Assembly (NCBI RefSeq): GCF_900104725.1
Contig: NZ_LT629758.1
Coordinates: 7,712,001 to 7,776,000, forward strand
Reading direction: 5' to 3'
Source of the DNA: Actinoplanes derwentensis
GTDB lineage: Bacteria > Actinomycetota > Actinomycetes > Mycobacteriales > Micromonosporaceae
DNA: 64,000 nt
The notes under the pieces were generated by a model, which saw only the letters and a program-made list of their open reading frames with translations, made no database searches and was not told the origin of the DNA. A program made the position numbers and the translations under genes. Every line of letters begins with the position of its first letter. The stretch's first letter is position 1. This document shows positions 1-7,459 of this stretch, piece by piece.

Positions 1-2
1 GC

Positions 3-374
3 CCCGACCTTAGTCAGGCGAAGTTCGCCTATCCGCGTAGTCGGCCGAAGCCGCCTTTCGAGTACACCTTCGTGCCGTCACGGCGCTACCGGCTGCGGGC
101 GTACGCCGGGAAGGCGGGGGAGCCCATGCGTGACCTGACCGATGGCAACTTCCGAGCCATCACCTCGGGTGTTTCGGTATCGATCGCGGCTGCCGAGGCC
201 GGAGCCGAGGCGCATCCGGATTTTCTCCTTCTGCAGTTTTGGCCGCCCGCGCCCGCAGCCGGGGAGGAAGTGTGGATGTGCCCGTGCGGCCGGCCGACTG
301 AGCCGTCGGAGCAACCGCATTGGGATATGCGCGTTGAGGTGCCGCGGAAGCGGGGCAAGGTGGTGGTGTTCTGA
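3..374 (+). CDS. Hypothetical protein, 5' end cut by window edge
   Basis: The frame is open from base 3 to a TGA at 372-374, so the visible 123 codons are probably the C-terminal part of a longer gene. A GTG at 72 is in frame, but open coding-like sequence continues upstream of it, which argues against it as the true start. The tail contains a short Cys pair (MCPCGRP) that could be half of a zinc knuckle. It ends in a basic segment, VPRKRGKVVVF. I do not recognise the family. Two minus-strand hypothetical genes follow convergently. Confidence 0.5.
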   Translation, partial: PDLSQAKFAYPRSRPKPPFEYTFVPSRRYRLRAYAGKAGEPMRDLTDGNFRAITSGVSVSIAAAEAGAEAHPDFLLLQFWPPAPAAGEEVWMCPCGRPTEPSEQPHWDMRVEVPRKRGKVVVF

Positions 375-454
375 TGTCCTCTGCGGCAGTAATCACCTCC
401 CATCTCTTACTAGTTAAGCCGTGGAGCGCCCGACGAGTTGGGCATCACGGTTCG

Positions 455-988
455 CTACCGGCCGGGCGGAGTGAGCCTGGACTGCTGATCCGGAGCCTGC
501 GGGTCGATCACGGTCAACCCGACCTGGGCGAAGCCCTCGACACTCGCTTCGGAGTCCTCGTCGGTCCACCAGCGGGCGATGGCGTCGCGCAGCGCATGGT
601 CGGCGACCGGAGAGAGTCGGCCGACGTACTCAAGGAGTTCTTTCTCGTCGACGTCCCACTTGCGGCCGTACGACGCGAGGTCGGGCACGGGGGTGTCGCG
701 GGCGATCGTGAACCCGTCGGCCAGGGACATATACACCGTGCCACCGAGTGTCGCGTCGATCGCCGTGCCGGTGAGGACGTCGGCGATGCAGGACGCCTGC
801 GCGACGGTGAGCCGGATCCGGCGTAGCTCCAGGGCCAGCGCGGAGCGCCAAAGGCCTAACTCAATCACTGCTTGCTGGTGGTGACTGGGTGTGAACATGC
901 GTTCGGTCCGGCCTTTGAGCCAGGCCGCGGTTTCAGGGTTGCTGATACGTGCCTGGATGCGGTTGTCAGGCTGCTTGTCGTCGACCAT
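455..988 (-). CDS. Conserved hypothetical protein (possible plasmid/phage accessory protein)
   Basis: A 177-aa reading frame with ATG at 988, preceded on the minus strand by AAAGGA about ten bases upstream. The first 75 residues are helical and basic; the C-terminal half is acidic, with DEKE and WWTDEDSE stretches. No signal peptide, membrane segment or catalytic motif is visible. It follows the 278-aa gene on the same strand after a 78-bp gap, so the two may be co-transcribed. The function is unknown; a DNA-binding role for the N-terminus is only a guess. Confidence 0.6.
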   Translation of the reverse strand: MVDDKQPDNRIQARISNPETAAWLKGRTERMFTPSHHQQAVIELGLWRSALALELRRIRLTVAQASCIADVLTGTAIDATLGGTVYMSLADGFTIARDTPVPDLASYGRKWDVDEKELLEYVGRLSPVADHALRDAIARWWTDEDSEASVEGFAQVGLTVIDPQAPDQQSRLTPPGR

Positions 989-1066
989 CTCAGTCAGTTC
1001 CTTTCAGGCCGTTAAATCGTTTAGGCAACGGGTCTCGGGTGCGAGCATTCGGGAGCGGACGGCGAG

Positions 1067-1903
1067 TCAGTCGCCGGTTCCCCAGACTCCGCTGCGGCCG
1101 TGAGCGTAGGCGCGCTGCTGGAGAAAACGGACCGGGTGGTCGAGCCGGAGCGCGCGGTGGGTGCGGCCGTCGTCAGGATGGTGGGTGAGCAGCCGATTTG
1201 TGGCGTCCCAGTGGTGGGAGGTGACCCGTCGTCCGTCGGGGTCTTTGCGCCAGTCGTCGCCGAGCCATCCGGTCGGTGCGTCGTGTGCCCGGCTGGTGGC
1301 GATGGCGTAGATGTCGCCCTGCCGGTCGATCTGTTTGCCGGCGGCGAGTGCTTTGGTGACGGCGGCGGGCGTGAGCCAGGTGAGTGCGGCGGTCACGGTG
1401 GTGACGGTTCCGGGTAGACGGACGGCCCAGTCGCCGGCGTCGTCGTGTCCACACAGGTACGACAAGCTAGCGCGGCGGGAGCCGTAGGCGCGACTGTAGT
1501 AGCGCCAGCCCTCGACGTGCAGCACGACCAGGCCGGCCTCACGGTCGACGAGTCGCAGCGGCAAGGTGCGCAGCGCTGACGCCTTCTCGCCGGACTCGAT
1601 GCCAGTCTCGCCACCGCGGCGCGCGATCTCTGCGGTGCACCGGACGGTCAGTGCTGAGACTAGGCGGGAGGCGAGATCCGACGGCGGTGAGGCCACCTGC
1701 CGCGCCGTTGCCCGAGCCCGGCGGAGCTTTGCGATGGCGGTCTTCGATCGCGCACCGGGAAGATTGGATGCGCGAAGCGCGTCGGCGAGCGCGGCCGGCG
1801 AGTCAATCACTGCGGGACTCAGAACAGTGGTGGACACGGTCCTCTCCAGCTTCATCAGGAGGTTCTTGAGGTTGCGCGATCGGAGGGGATCAAGCAACAC
1901 CAT
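1067..1903 (-). CDS. Hypothetical protein, accessory region
   Basis: A 278-aa frame. ATG 1903 gives the longest form; an internal Met (start of MKLERTVSTT) could be the real start. The direct repeat GTAGACGAAT/GTAGACTTAT just upstream looks like promoter or operator DNA close to the start, so a very short leader is possible. Residues 60-110 are basic, and the C-terminal half is rich in Trp, Asp and His (GWLGDDWRKDPDGRR) without a catalytic signature I know. It is the first gene of a possible two-gene minus-strand unit with the 177-aa gene. Confidence 0.55.
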   Translation of the reverse strand: MVLLDPLRSRNLKNLLMKLERTVSTTVLSPAVIDSPAALADALRASNLPGARSKTAIAKLRRARATARQVASPPSDLASRLVSALTVRCTAEIARRGGETGIESGEKASALRTLPLRLVDREAGLVVLHVEGWRYYSRAYGSRRASLSYLCGHDDAGDWAVRLPGTVTTVTAALTWLTPAAVTKALAAGKQIDRQGDIYAIATSRAHDAPTGWLGDDWRKDPDGRRVTSHHWDATNRLLTHHPDDGRTHRALRLDHPVRFLQQRAYAHGRSGVWGTGD

Positions 1904-2237
1904 CGTATGACATAAGTCTACATTCGTCTACAGCTGTACTCGACTGGAGGGCGTGGCGGCGCTGATCGGCACGACGTACCGCGATGAGGTTGAGCGTGCT
2001 GATCCCCAACCGCGTGGGGCGGCGCGGATGCGAGTCGGGCGGTCGCCCCGCGGAGGGCTTTTGCGGAGGTCGTGCGATGTACGTCGGCGCCCCGGCTGGC
2101 GCTGGCCGGCGTGGGCTTATGTCGGGTGCCGTGGAGGTCGAGGGGGATGACCGGGCGCCGCTCCCACGTCAGAGCTCGTAGCTCGGGATTTACTCAGGCG
2201 TCTCCGGTCACCCTCCTCGGCCTCCGCAGTGATCCTG
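1904..2237. other. Intergenic region next to the IS110-family insertion
   Basis: 334 bp between the 278-aa gene and the stop of the IS110 transposase. Short plus-strand frames (from GTG 1953 or ATG 1984) exist, but they are Arg/Gly-rich and look like chance frames in GC-rich DNA. One end of the insertion sequence must lie in roughly 2180-2237. IS110 elements have no clear terminal inverted repeats, so the junction cannot be placed by eye. Confidence 0.4.
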
Positions 2238-3482
2238 CTATTCGGGCTGTCGTGCGCGGGGAAAGGCGAGGTGTTCCTCGAAGTGGGCGCCCGCGGTCAG
2301 GCAGTGATGCAGGCCGGTGAGCAGGCGTGTGCTGACGCGGCGCAGCGCCCCGGCGTAGGTGTCGCCGGCGGCGCGGCGCTGGTCGTAGCGGGCGCGGGCG
2401 CCGGGGGATCGGGTCAGGGAGCAGAACGCCCATTGGTGGCAGACGGCTTTGAGGCGCCGGTTGCAGACGTATCGGTGGGCGACCTGGCTGCTGTTGCCGC
2501 TGGACCAGGTCAGCGGGGCGATCCCGGCGTAGGCGCGCAGACCGCGCGCGGTGGCGAACCGTCGGGGGTCGTCGCCGAGTTCGGCCAGGAGCCGGGCGCC
2601 GCCGAGGGGGCCGCAACCGGGGAACGACAGATAGATCGAGGCGTGCGGGTGTTGGAGGAACGCGTCGGTCAGTTCGGTCGTGAGCTGGTCGGTGGTGTTG
2701 CAGGCGTGGTTGAACTGGTTCAGCAGGGCGCGGACTTCTACGGCGGTGGCCTTCTCGATTTCGCGGGGTAGCCGCAGGACGGGTTGGGCGAACAGGTCGC
2801 GTAACCGGTAGGCCTCGTCGTCGACGAGCCTCAGCCGGACCGGTGCGAGGATCTTGGAGAGGCGGTACTGGGTCAGCCGTGCCGCGGCTTCTGCCGTCGG
2901 GCCGGCCTCAAGGACCGTCCGGGCTTCGAGTCGGCGCAGCCCGAAGTCGCGGCCTTCCCAGGCGATCAACGCGGTGGGATGGACCTGGTGCAGCAGCCGG
3001 CGAAGTTTCGCCTGCAACTGCTCGCGCAGCAGCTGGGACCGGTACTGGGCACGGGCCAGCACGGTGATGGCCTCGGCGACGGGACTTGTGGCCGGTAGGG
3101 GCTGGAGTTCGCCCCACTTGTCGCGTAGCAACCTCGCCAGTAGCTCGGCATCCGAGCGGTCGGCCTTCTTCCGGGTCACCGACCGGTAGGCGCGGAATCG
3201 GGCCATGTCGCTCGGCGGGATCTGGAAGACGGTCTGGCCGCGGGCGCGCAACGCCTGGACCAGCAGGCCGCCGTTGGTCTCGATCGCTATCGGGACCTGC
3301 TTGCGGCTGTGCTGGTGGCCGGCGAGCAGCCCGGACAGCAGCGTGAACAGCTCACGCAGACCATCGGGGGAGGCGGCGATCCGTAGGTGGTGCACGGTGG
3401 TGCCGTGGGCGTCGATCACCGCGGCGTCATTGAGCCGGTCGGCCCAGTCGATCCCGCAGTAGAAGCGTGGTGGCCGTTGCAT
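2238..3482 (-). CDS. IS110-family transposase (DEDD recombinase)
   Basis: The 414-aa protein has the full IS110 architecture. The N-terminal RuvC-like domain (residues ~1-160) opens with YCGIDWADRLNDAAV, the first acidic residue of the DEDD set, followed by IAIETNGG and the KADRSDAELLARLL signature. The C-terminal Transposase_20 domain carries SFPGCGPLGGARLLAELGD and LRAYAGIAPLTWSSGNS. Length is normal for the family and no frameshift is seen, so it may be active. ATG 3482 is preceded by AGGAGACCTGC, a good ribosome site. The enzyme recombines donor and target DNA guided by a structured RNA made from the element's own non-coding end. Confidence 0.93.
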   Translation of the reverse strand: MQRPPRFYCGIDWADRLNDAAVIDAHGTTVHHLRIAASPDGLRELFTLLSGLLAGHQHSRKQVPIAIETNGGLLVQALRARGQTVFQIPPSDMARFRAYRSVTRKKADRSDAELLARLLRDKWGELQPLPATSPVAEAITVLARAQYRSQLLREQLQAKLRRLLHQVHPTALIAWEGRDFGLRRLEARTVLEAGPTAEAAARLTQYRLSKILAPVRLRLVDDEAYRLRDLFAQPVLRLPREIEKATAVEVRALLNQFNHACNTTDQLTTELTDAFLQHPHASIYLSFPGCGPLGGARLLAELGDDPRRFATARGLRAYAGIAPLTWSSGNSSQVAHRYVCNRRLKAVCHQWAFCSLTRSPGARARYDQRRAAGDTYAGALRRVSTRLLTGLHHCLTAGAHFEEHLAFPRARQPE

Positions 3483-3710
3483 GCAGGTCTCCTATCCCGG
3501 GCACGGTGGGGTGGCTTCAGCCGAACCGCCGAGATGACGCGGATCGCCGCCGAATACGACTGAACTCACCGCTGCCGGCGAAGTGCCGGTGGGAGTCATG
3601 TCGTGCGGCAGCAGGCCGCTGTTACTCGGGCAGCTGCTGAAGTGAGCACCCCCGCGTGGGCGGGGAAGAGGAGCACCGTGACCGACAGCTCGGTAGGTCA
3701 CGGCAGGGAC
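3483..3710 (-). ncRNA. Candidate IS110 bridge RNA region
   Basis: The non-coding segment immediately 5' of the IS110 transposase contains a series of stem-loops: CCGTGACC 3676-3683 with GGTCACGG 3696-3703 (8 perfect pairs, 12-nt loop), CAGCAG 3609-3614 with CTGCTG 3634-3639, and CCGGC 3575-3579 with GCCGG 3585-3589. Bridge RNAs of IS110 elements come from this position and contain loops that base-pair with target and donor DNA. The location and folding support the call; boundaries and guide loops are inferred. Confidence 0.45.
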
Positions 3711-4106
3711 CGCTGTTCTGTGGAAGAACGCTCTCGTCCGATATGGACTGTAGCGAACGGTCCGCCGCGACTGCCACCTTGATCGGCACCCGGGTTCGGT
3801 CGCTGAGGGGCGGGTGCCGGACGCGTCGGTGATTACCGTGTGCGCGCTGGGGCGGCGGATCGGCTTGGTTCGCTGCCGCCCGGGCGATCATGCGTGCTTG
3901 GTTCGGGTGGCGTGTGGAGCCGAGCGGCGGCCATCGCGTGGGGGAGAAACCTTGCGATAGAAAGACCGCCGCCCGGCGTCCTACAGGGTAGAGATGCAGA
4001 CGGAACGGCAGGTTGGCCGGACCTGACTCAACCGCCTGGCCGAACCAGTGACGCCAGGGCTAGCTGATCGGTGATCGACTCCGTCGCGCGTCGCCACCGC
4101 GGTGCT
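3711..4106. other. Intergenic region between IS110 end and RepA-like gene
   Basis: About 400 bp with no convincing gene. The short frame at 3840-4067 is Arg/Gly/Pro-rich and has no ribosome site. One element junction probably lies in the first part of this stretch. The rest would hold the terminator of the minus-strand RepA-like gene, which ends at 4107. Confidence 0.35.
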
Positions 4107-5579
4107 TCAGCGAAGCTGGTTGATCCGCACGCCGTCGGCGTCGACCGTGACCCGGCATCCTGGCATGCAGCCCAGCACTCTGCGGATCTGATGGTCGATC
4201 GCGTATCGGAACCGTGCTGCGTGCTCGGCTGGCGGCGACATCCTTCGGCGGGAGTCGTCTGCCCTATCCGCGGCCGGGGCGGGGAGTTCGCCTTTGTCGT
4301 TGCGTTCGCCGAAGCGTTGCCACATCTGGTCCCAGCTGTAGGTGACCGGTTCCAGGAACGTGCGGGCGTGGCGGGCGAGCCATTGGTAGAGCTCCAGGAG
4401 CCGGGCGTCGTGGGCGAGGTGATGAACGATCAGCGGGTCGAGGTGGACGGTCTCCCGGATGACCTGGTCGGTGAATTCGGCGGACAGGGTGAACTCCGCG
4501 TGGTGGGGGCCGTCGTCGCTCCACCTCCAGCCGATCATCAGGCGCCGGCTCACCTCGTAGGGATCGGCTGCTGAAGCCGGCCGGTCCATGCAGATCGTGG
4601 TGGTGAACAGCGCCTGTAACTGTTCGCGCACCCGAGCGGGCTCGTGAGCGGCGTCCTCGATGCCGTTACCGGCCAGGAACGCGTACAGGTCCCTGGTGTG
4701 CAACTCGCGCTGTCCGCCGATCAGGGCCTGCCCGCCGAGCCAGGCCAGCATCAGCCGCGCGATGTTCCCCCAGGGCAGCGTCCCGCCAGCCCGCTCCCCG
4801 GGTGCGCCGTGGTTTGGCCCGGCCGACAGGTACACGGCCGTCCCGCTGCGGCTGTCGGGGCGCAGCGGCCAGAACCTGGCCTCGTCCGAGGCGGCCTTCA
4901 CCGGGAGGCCGACGTGGGTACTGATCGCCGGCACGGCCAGGGTGCGGTGCCAGGCCAGCTCCGGGAAGCGGCGGCTGGCCTCGTGGGCTCGAAGGTTCCC
5001 GGCGTTGTGTTGATGGGTGTGCAGGTGGCGCAGCAGTCTGCTCGCCTGGGCGGCGTCGTGGGCGGATGTCGTGGCGGTCTGTTCGTCGGCGTTCACCGCG
5101 GTCTGTCGCCTCCACCGTGTTCCGCGCGGCAGAGCGTCGAGGAGTTTCTGTGCCTGTTGGCCGGTGCGGATGGTGACTTTGGCCGGGCCGCGGACCAGGT
5201 CGATGTCCTGCCTGTTCGGGCACGTCGCCCGGATGCCGGGGGCGCCGTACAGCTGCTTGTTGAGTCGCCGGGGCAGCAGCAGACGCAACAGGCGATCGGC
5301 GTGTTCCGGCTCGACGACCAGACGGATGCTCGTGGGCTCGGGGCTGACGAAGCGGATGGCCCGCAGGGTCGCGGTGTCGCTGCGCAGCAACGCCCAGACG
5401 TCGTGTTCGAGTTCGGCCTGCGCCCCGGAGGTCTCCGGGATGGCGGGGCCGGTCGTGCCGAGCATCTGCTTGGCGCGGCTGTAGCTCTCGTTGGTGTTCA
5501 GGGACCTGTCGAAGGCGGCCTGGCTGTACACAGTGGATCCTTGTCTCGACGTGAACGCCCGGCTCGCCACGTCGATCAT
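4107..5579 (-). CDS. Plasmid replication initiator-like protein (RepA type, tentative)
   Basis: A 490-aa soluble protein. The central part (residues ~240-420) reads like winged-helix plasmid initiators of the RepA_C kind: LPWGNIARLMLAWLGGQAL, then RELHTRDLYAFLAGNGI, REQLQALFTTTICMD, FTLSAEFTDQVIRETVHLD, and LLELYQWLARHARTF followed by SWDQMWQRFG. The N-terminal third is variable. A 16-bp palindrome covers the start codon, as expected for a self-regulated initiator. It is divergent from the AlpA-like gene across 240 bp. No obvious iterons are seen. A general DNA-binding or helicase-loader role is an alternative; the family call is from motif memory only. Confidence 0.45.
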   Translation of the reverse strand: MIDVASRAFTSRQGSTVYSQAAFDRSLNTNESYSRAKQMLGTTGPAIPETSGAQAELEHDVWALLRSDTATLRAIRFVSPEPTSIRLVVEPEHADRLLRLLLPRRLNKQLYGAPGIRATCPNRQDIDLVRGPAKVTIRTGQQAQKLLDALPRGTRWRRQTAVNADEQTATTSAHDAAQASRLLRHLHTHQHNAGNLRAHEASRRFPELAWHRTLAVPAISTHVGLPVKAASDEARFWPLRPDSRSGTAVYLSAGPNHGAPGERAGGTLPWGNIARLMLAWLGGQALIGGQRELHTRDLYAFLAGNGIEDAAHEPARVREQLQALFTTTICMDRPASAADPYEVSRRLMIGWRWSDDGPHHAEFTLSAEFTDQVIRETVHLDPLIVHHLAHDARLLELYQWLARHARTFLEPVTYSWDQMWQRFGERNDKGELPAPAADRADDSRRRMSPPAEHAARFRYAIDHQIRRVLGCMPGCRVTVDADGVRINQLR

Positions 5580-5586
5580 GATCGAC
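5571..5586. promoter_or_regulatory. 16-bp perfect palindrome over the RepA-like start codon
   Basis: GTCGATCATGATCGAC equals its own reverse complement and contains the initiation codon of the RepA-like gene (5577-5579). Its position suggests an operator at which the initiator, or the neighbouring AlpA-like protein, shuts off expression. Which protein binds is inference. Confidence 0.5.
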
Positions 5587-5784
5587 CGTGGGTGTTGAGT
5601 GACGGTGTTCGCTGGCTAGACCACAACCTGCGTGCTTTTTCGTCCGAACGAGCGTGGCGCTGTCAGCCGGGACACACCACTACAGACGAGGCATCTGCAC
5701 TACCTATGCCCGCACGCTACCGCACCCGTGCCGGTCGGCCGTCGACTGTTCACCCCATCGTGGCTGGCGGTGCGCCCACTGGTC

Positions 5785-5812
5785 TTGACACAGCTTGTCG
5801 TAAAACTATAGT
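5785..5812 (+). promoter_or_regulatory. Near-consensus promoter of the AlpA-like gene (leaderless)
   Basis: TTGACA at 5785-5790, 16-bp spacer, TATAGT at 5807-5812. The predicted start point about seven bases on coincides with the ATG at 5820, so the transcript would begin at or one base before the start codon. There is no Shine-Dalgarno sequence, which fits. Two copies of GTCGTA (5797-5802 and 5811-5816) flank the -10 box and could bind a regulator. Confidence 0.65.
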
Positions 5813-5819
5813 CGTAGAA

Positions 5820-6029
5820 ATGTCAGTGAAGCCGGTCCGTCTCATGGGCGCACACGAGATCCGTATCCGTCTCGGTGGCGTCAGCCGCCAGCGCGCCTAC
5901 CAGATCACCAGCAGGTCAGATTTTCCGACTCCGATCGCCGACCTGGCCCAGGGCAAGGTCTGGCTGATCGAGGATGTCGAGACGTGGATGAAGGCGCACC
6001 GGCGCGACGCGTCCGAGGACGATATCTAG
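5820..6029 (+). CDS. AlpA/excisionase-like helix-turn-helix protein
   Basis: 69 aa starting at ATG 5820, directly after a strong promoter and without a ribosome site. The sequence LMGAHEIRIRLGGVSRQRA, then ITSRSDFPTPIADLAQGKVW and DVETWMKAH, is the MerR-like fold of AlpA/Xis proteins: a first helix pair that reads DNA, a PxP turn, and a C-terminal W-x-x-xD-ETW helix. Such proteins control excision or early expression in phages, plasmids and integrative elements. It is divergent from the RepA-like gene and is followed by a terminator, so it is a single-gene transcript. A longer overlapping frame upstream is a shadow. Confidence 0.75.
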   Translation: MSVKPVRLMGAHEIRIRLGGVSRQRAYQITSRSDFPTPIADLAQGKVWLIEDVETWMKAHRRDASEDDI

Positions 6030-6131
6030 CCGTGCGCCGGCATGCCGGCGCCAATTCCTGGCGGCGAATCTCTTGACAGAGATCGCTAACTCACCCATCC
6101 TGAATATCTTCGCAGCACCATAACCAAGATC

Positions 6132-6164
6132 AGCGGCCCCCGGAGGTATCGGGAGCCGCTTTTT
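6132..6164 (+). terminator. Intrinsic terminator after the AlpA-like gene
   Basis: AGCGGC-C-CCCG pairs with CGGG-A-GCCGCT and is followed by a run of T (TTTT from 6161). It lies between the AlpA-like stop and the HNH gene, separating regulatory from late phage transcription or acting as an attenuator for the HNH operon. Confidence 0.7.
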
Positions 6165-6182
6165 GCGTCTTCGGGGGTGGTC

Positions 6183-6527
6183 ATGGCGACGCGACAAGGC
6201 CGAACGCCGTGGGAGGGCTCCACCCGCAGAAGGCGGCTGCCCGCGAACTGGGACAGCGAACTGAAACCAGCCGCACACCAGCGCAATCCGCAGCACATCT
6301 GCCACTGGTGCGGCAGGCCGGACGGCAACGACCTGGACCATCTCCAGCGCGGTGACGATCACCGGATCGAAAACCTCGACTGGATCCACGGCCGTAACGA
6401 CGTGCTGGCCGGCCGGTCGGAACGCAACTGCCACGGCGAGAAATCCGGAGCGGAAGGCGCGGCTGCCGCCGCCGCGAAACTGCGAGCACAACGACGCCCA
6501 CCGGAACCGCATCCCGCGTTCACGTGA
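6183..6527 (+). CDS. Phage HNH endonuclease
   Basis: 114 aa from ATG 6183 (an in-frame GTG lies 6 bp upstream). The zinc-HNH core is clear: C40-HW-C43, then D52-H53, DDH and N64 in the second strand-helix element, and C83-H84 with a following Gly/Lys stretch. Phage HNH proteins next to terminase genes take part in DNA packaging in several long-tailed phages, so the place just ahead of the terminase block is meaningful. The basic RRRR and RQGR segments fit nucleic-acid binding. It starts the late operon, directly after a terminator. Confidence 0.85.
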   Translation: MATRQGRTPWEGSTRRRRLPANWDSELKPAAHQRNPQHICHWCGRPDGNDLDHLQRGDDHRIENLDWIHGRNDVLAGRSERNCHGEKSGAEGAAAAAAKLRAQRRPPEPHPAFT

Positions 6528-6645
6528 GCCGGCCTTTCCGCCCGGCTCCCTCAGGCATTTCCCTCGCGTGCGCGAGGCGTACCGGAGCCCGGTCCCCCGC
6601 TGGTCTCTCGTATGCCTCGCGCCGCATCTCTTTCTGGAGGTCAGC

Positions 6646-6882
6646 GTGGCTTCGTTCGGCGACGCGGCAAAACAGCAACCCGACGAGCCGGACGGCGACT
6701 TCACGATCCTCGGCGGCACGCTGCTGGTCGAGGTCGCCGTAGACCCGTCCCGGCTGGAAGTGTTGTACGGGCAGGTCCGGGACGCGACCCGGCGTGGTGT
6801 CCTCGACGGGTACGCCGACGCGGCTGAAGAGATCGCCCGTTTCGAGCAGGCGCAGGACACCGCTGGTGGAGCCGCGCCGTGA
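6646..6882 (+). CDS. Small phage protein coupled to the Ntn hydrolase
   Basis: 78 aa from GTG 6646, chosen because GGAGG lies at 6636-6640. The stop overlaps the next gene's start in GTGA, so the two are translationally coupled. The protein is acidic, with a predicted beta strand (FTILGGTLLVEVAV) and then a long helix (SRLEVLYGQVRDATRRGVLDG, residues ~36-56). I do not recognise it. Its coupling suggests a partner, chaperone or inhibitor of the hydrolase, but this is inference. Confidence 0.65.
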   Translation: MASFGDAAKQQPDEPDGDFTILGGTLLVEVAVDPSRLEVLYGQVRDATRRGVLDGYADAAEEIARFEQAQDTAGGAAP

Positions 6883-7448
6883 CCACGGTTGTCGGTCTGG
6901 CCGGGCCGGCCGGTGTGTGGATGGCAGCCGATTCCCGGACCAACGTCTACGACCGGCCGGTCGGCGGTGCGGTGAAGATCCTGCGGATGCCGCTCGACGG
7001 CGACCAGGTCGTGCTGGTCGGGTTCTCGGGCAACGCGGGGATGCCCGGACTCGCCCGCCGCGTTTGGCGCGAGGACCTGCGGCTCCCCACCCGGGGCGAC
7101 GGCCTTCAGCAGTGGTGCGACGAGATCGCATCGCTGTTCACGGAGCCCATGGTCGCGGCGGGGATGAGTGACGCCGGCCTGCTCGACGGCAACTTCCTGC
7201 TCGGCGTCCCCGGCGCCGGGGATCTGCCGTCGACGCTGTGGACGATCGGGCATCACATGGCGATCCGGCACCACGACGACCGCGGCGCTGTCGGCTCCGG
7301 CGAGGGCCCGGCGATCGGCGCGCTCGACGCGCTACTCGCCCTCGGCACGGAGCCCAGCGCCGCGGTTCACCAAGCCTGCATGATCGCGATCTCTCGGGAT
7401 CGCTGGTCCGGGCGCCCGGTCCAGCAGGAGTTCACACCAGCGGCCTGA
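6879..7448 (+). CDS. Proteasome/HslV-like Ntn hydrolase in a phage locus
   Basis: 189 aa starting M-TT. If Met is removed, as in HslV, Thr1 is exposed as nucleophile. Counting from that Thr, Asp17 lies in MAADSR, Lys32 in GAVKIL (Lys33 in classical proteasome subunits), and Gly47 in LVGFSGNAG. These match the catalytic Thr1/Asp17/Lys33 set and the Gly47 oxyanion region. Length fits an HslV/beta-type subunit without a long propeptide. It sits between an HNH nuclease and the terminase, and no HslU/ClpX ATPase or separate capsid protease is visible. Capsid maturation, host-protein degradation or another amidohydrolase activity are all possible. Confidence 0.7.
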   Translation: MTTVVGLAGPAGVWMAADSRTNVYDRPVGGAVKILRMPLDGDQVVLVGFSGNAGMPGLARRVWREDLRLPTRGDGLQQWCDEIASLFTEPMVAAGMSDAGLLDGNFLLGVPGAGDLPSTLWTIGHHMAIRHHDDRGAVGSGEGPAIGALDALLALGTEPSAAVHQACMIAISRDRWSGRPVQQEFTPAA

Positions 7449-7459
7449 CCCGGGGATTC

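Larger units (their letters stand above)
2190..3760 (-). mobile_element. IS110-family insertion sequence (approximate ends)
   Basis: One transposase gene on the minus strand with a non-coding upstream segment that folds strongly, the arrangement of the IS110 group (long non-coding end before the recombinase gene). The limits are estimates: the left limit allows for a short 3' flank, the right limit includes the stem-loop region upstream of the gene. The element separates the small hypothetical genes from the RepA-like gene. No target duplication is expected or seen. Confidence 0.55.

Noticed and set aside
1953..2181. Small plus-strand frames before the IS110 gene
   Set aside because: Arg/Gly-rich, alternative frames equally open; no protein-like features.
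4644..5819. Long plus-strand frame over the RepA-like gene
   Set aside because: Gly/Val/Arg-rich shadow of the minus-strand gene. Only its last 70 codons (from 5820) are a real gene with its own promoter.
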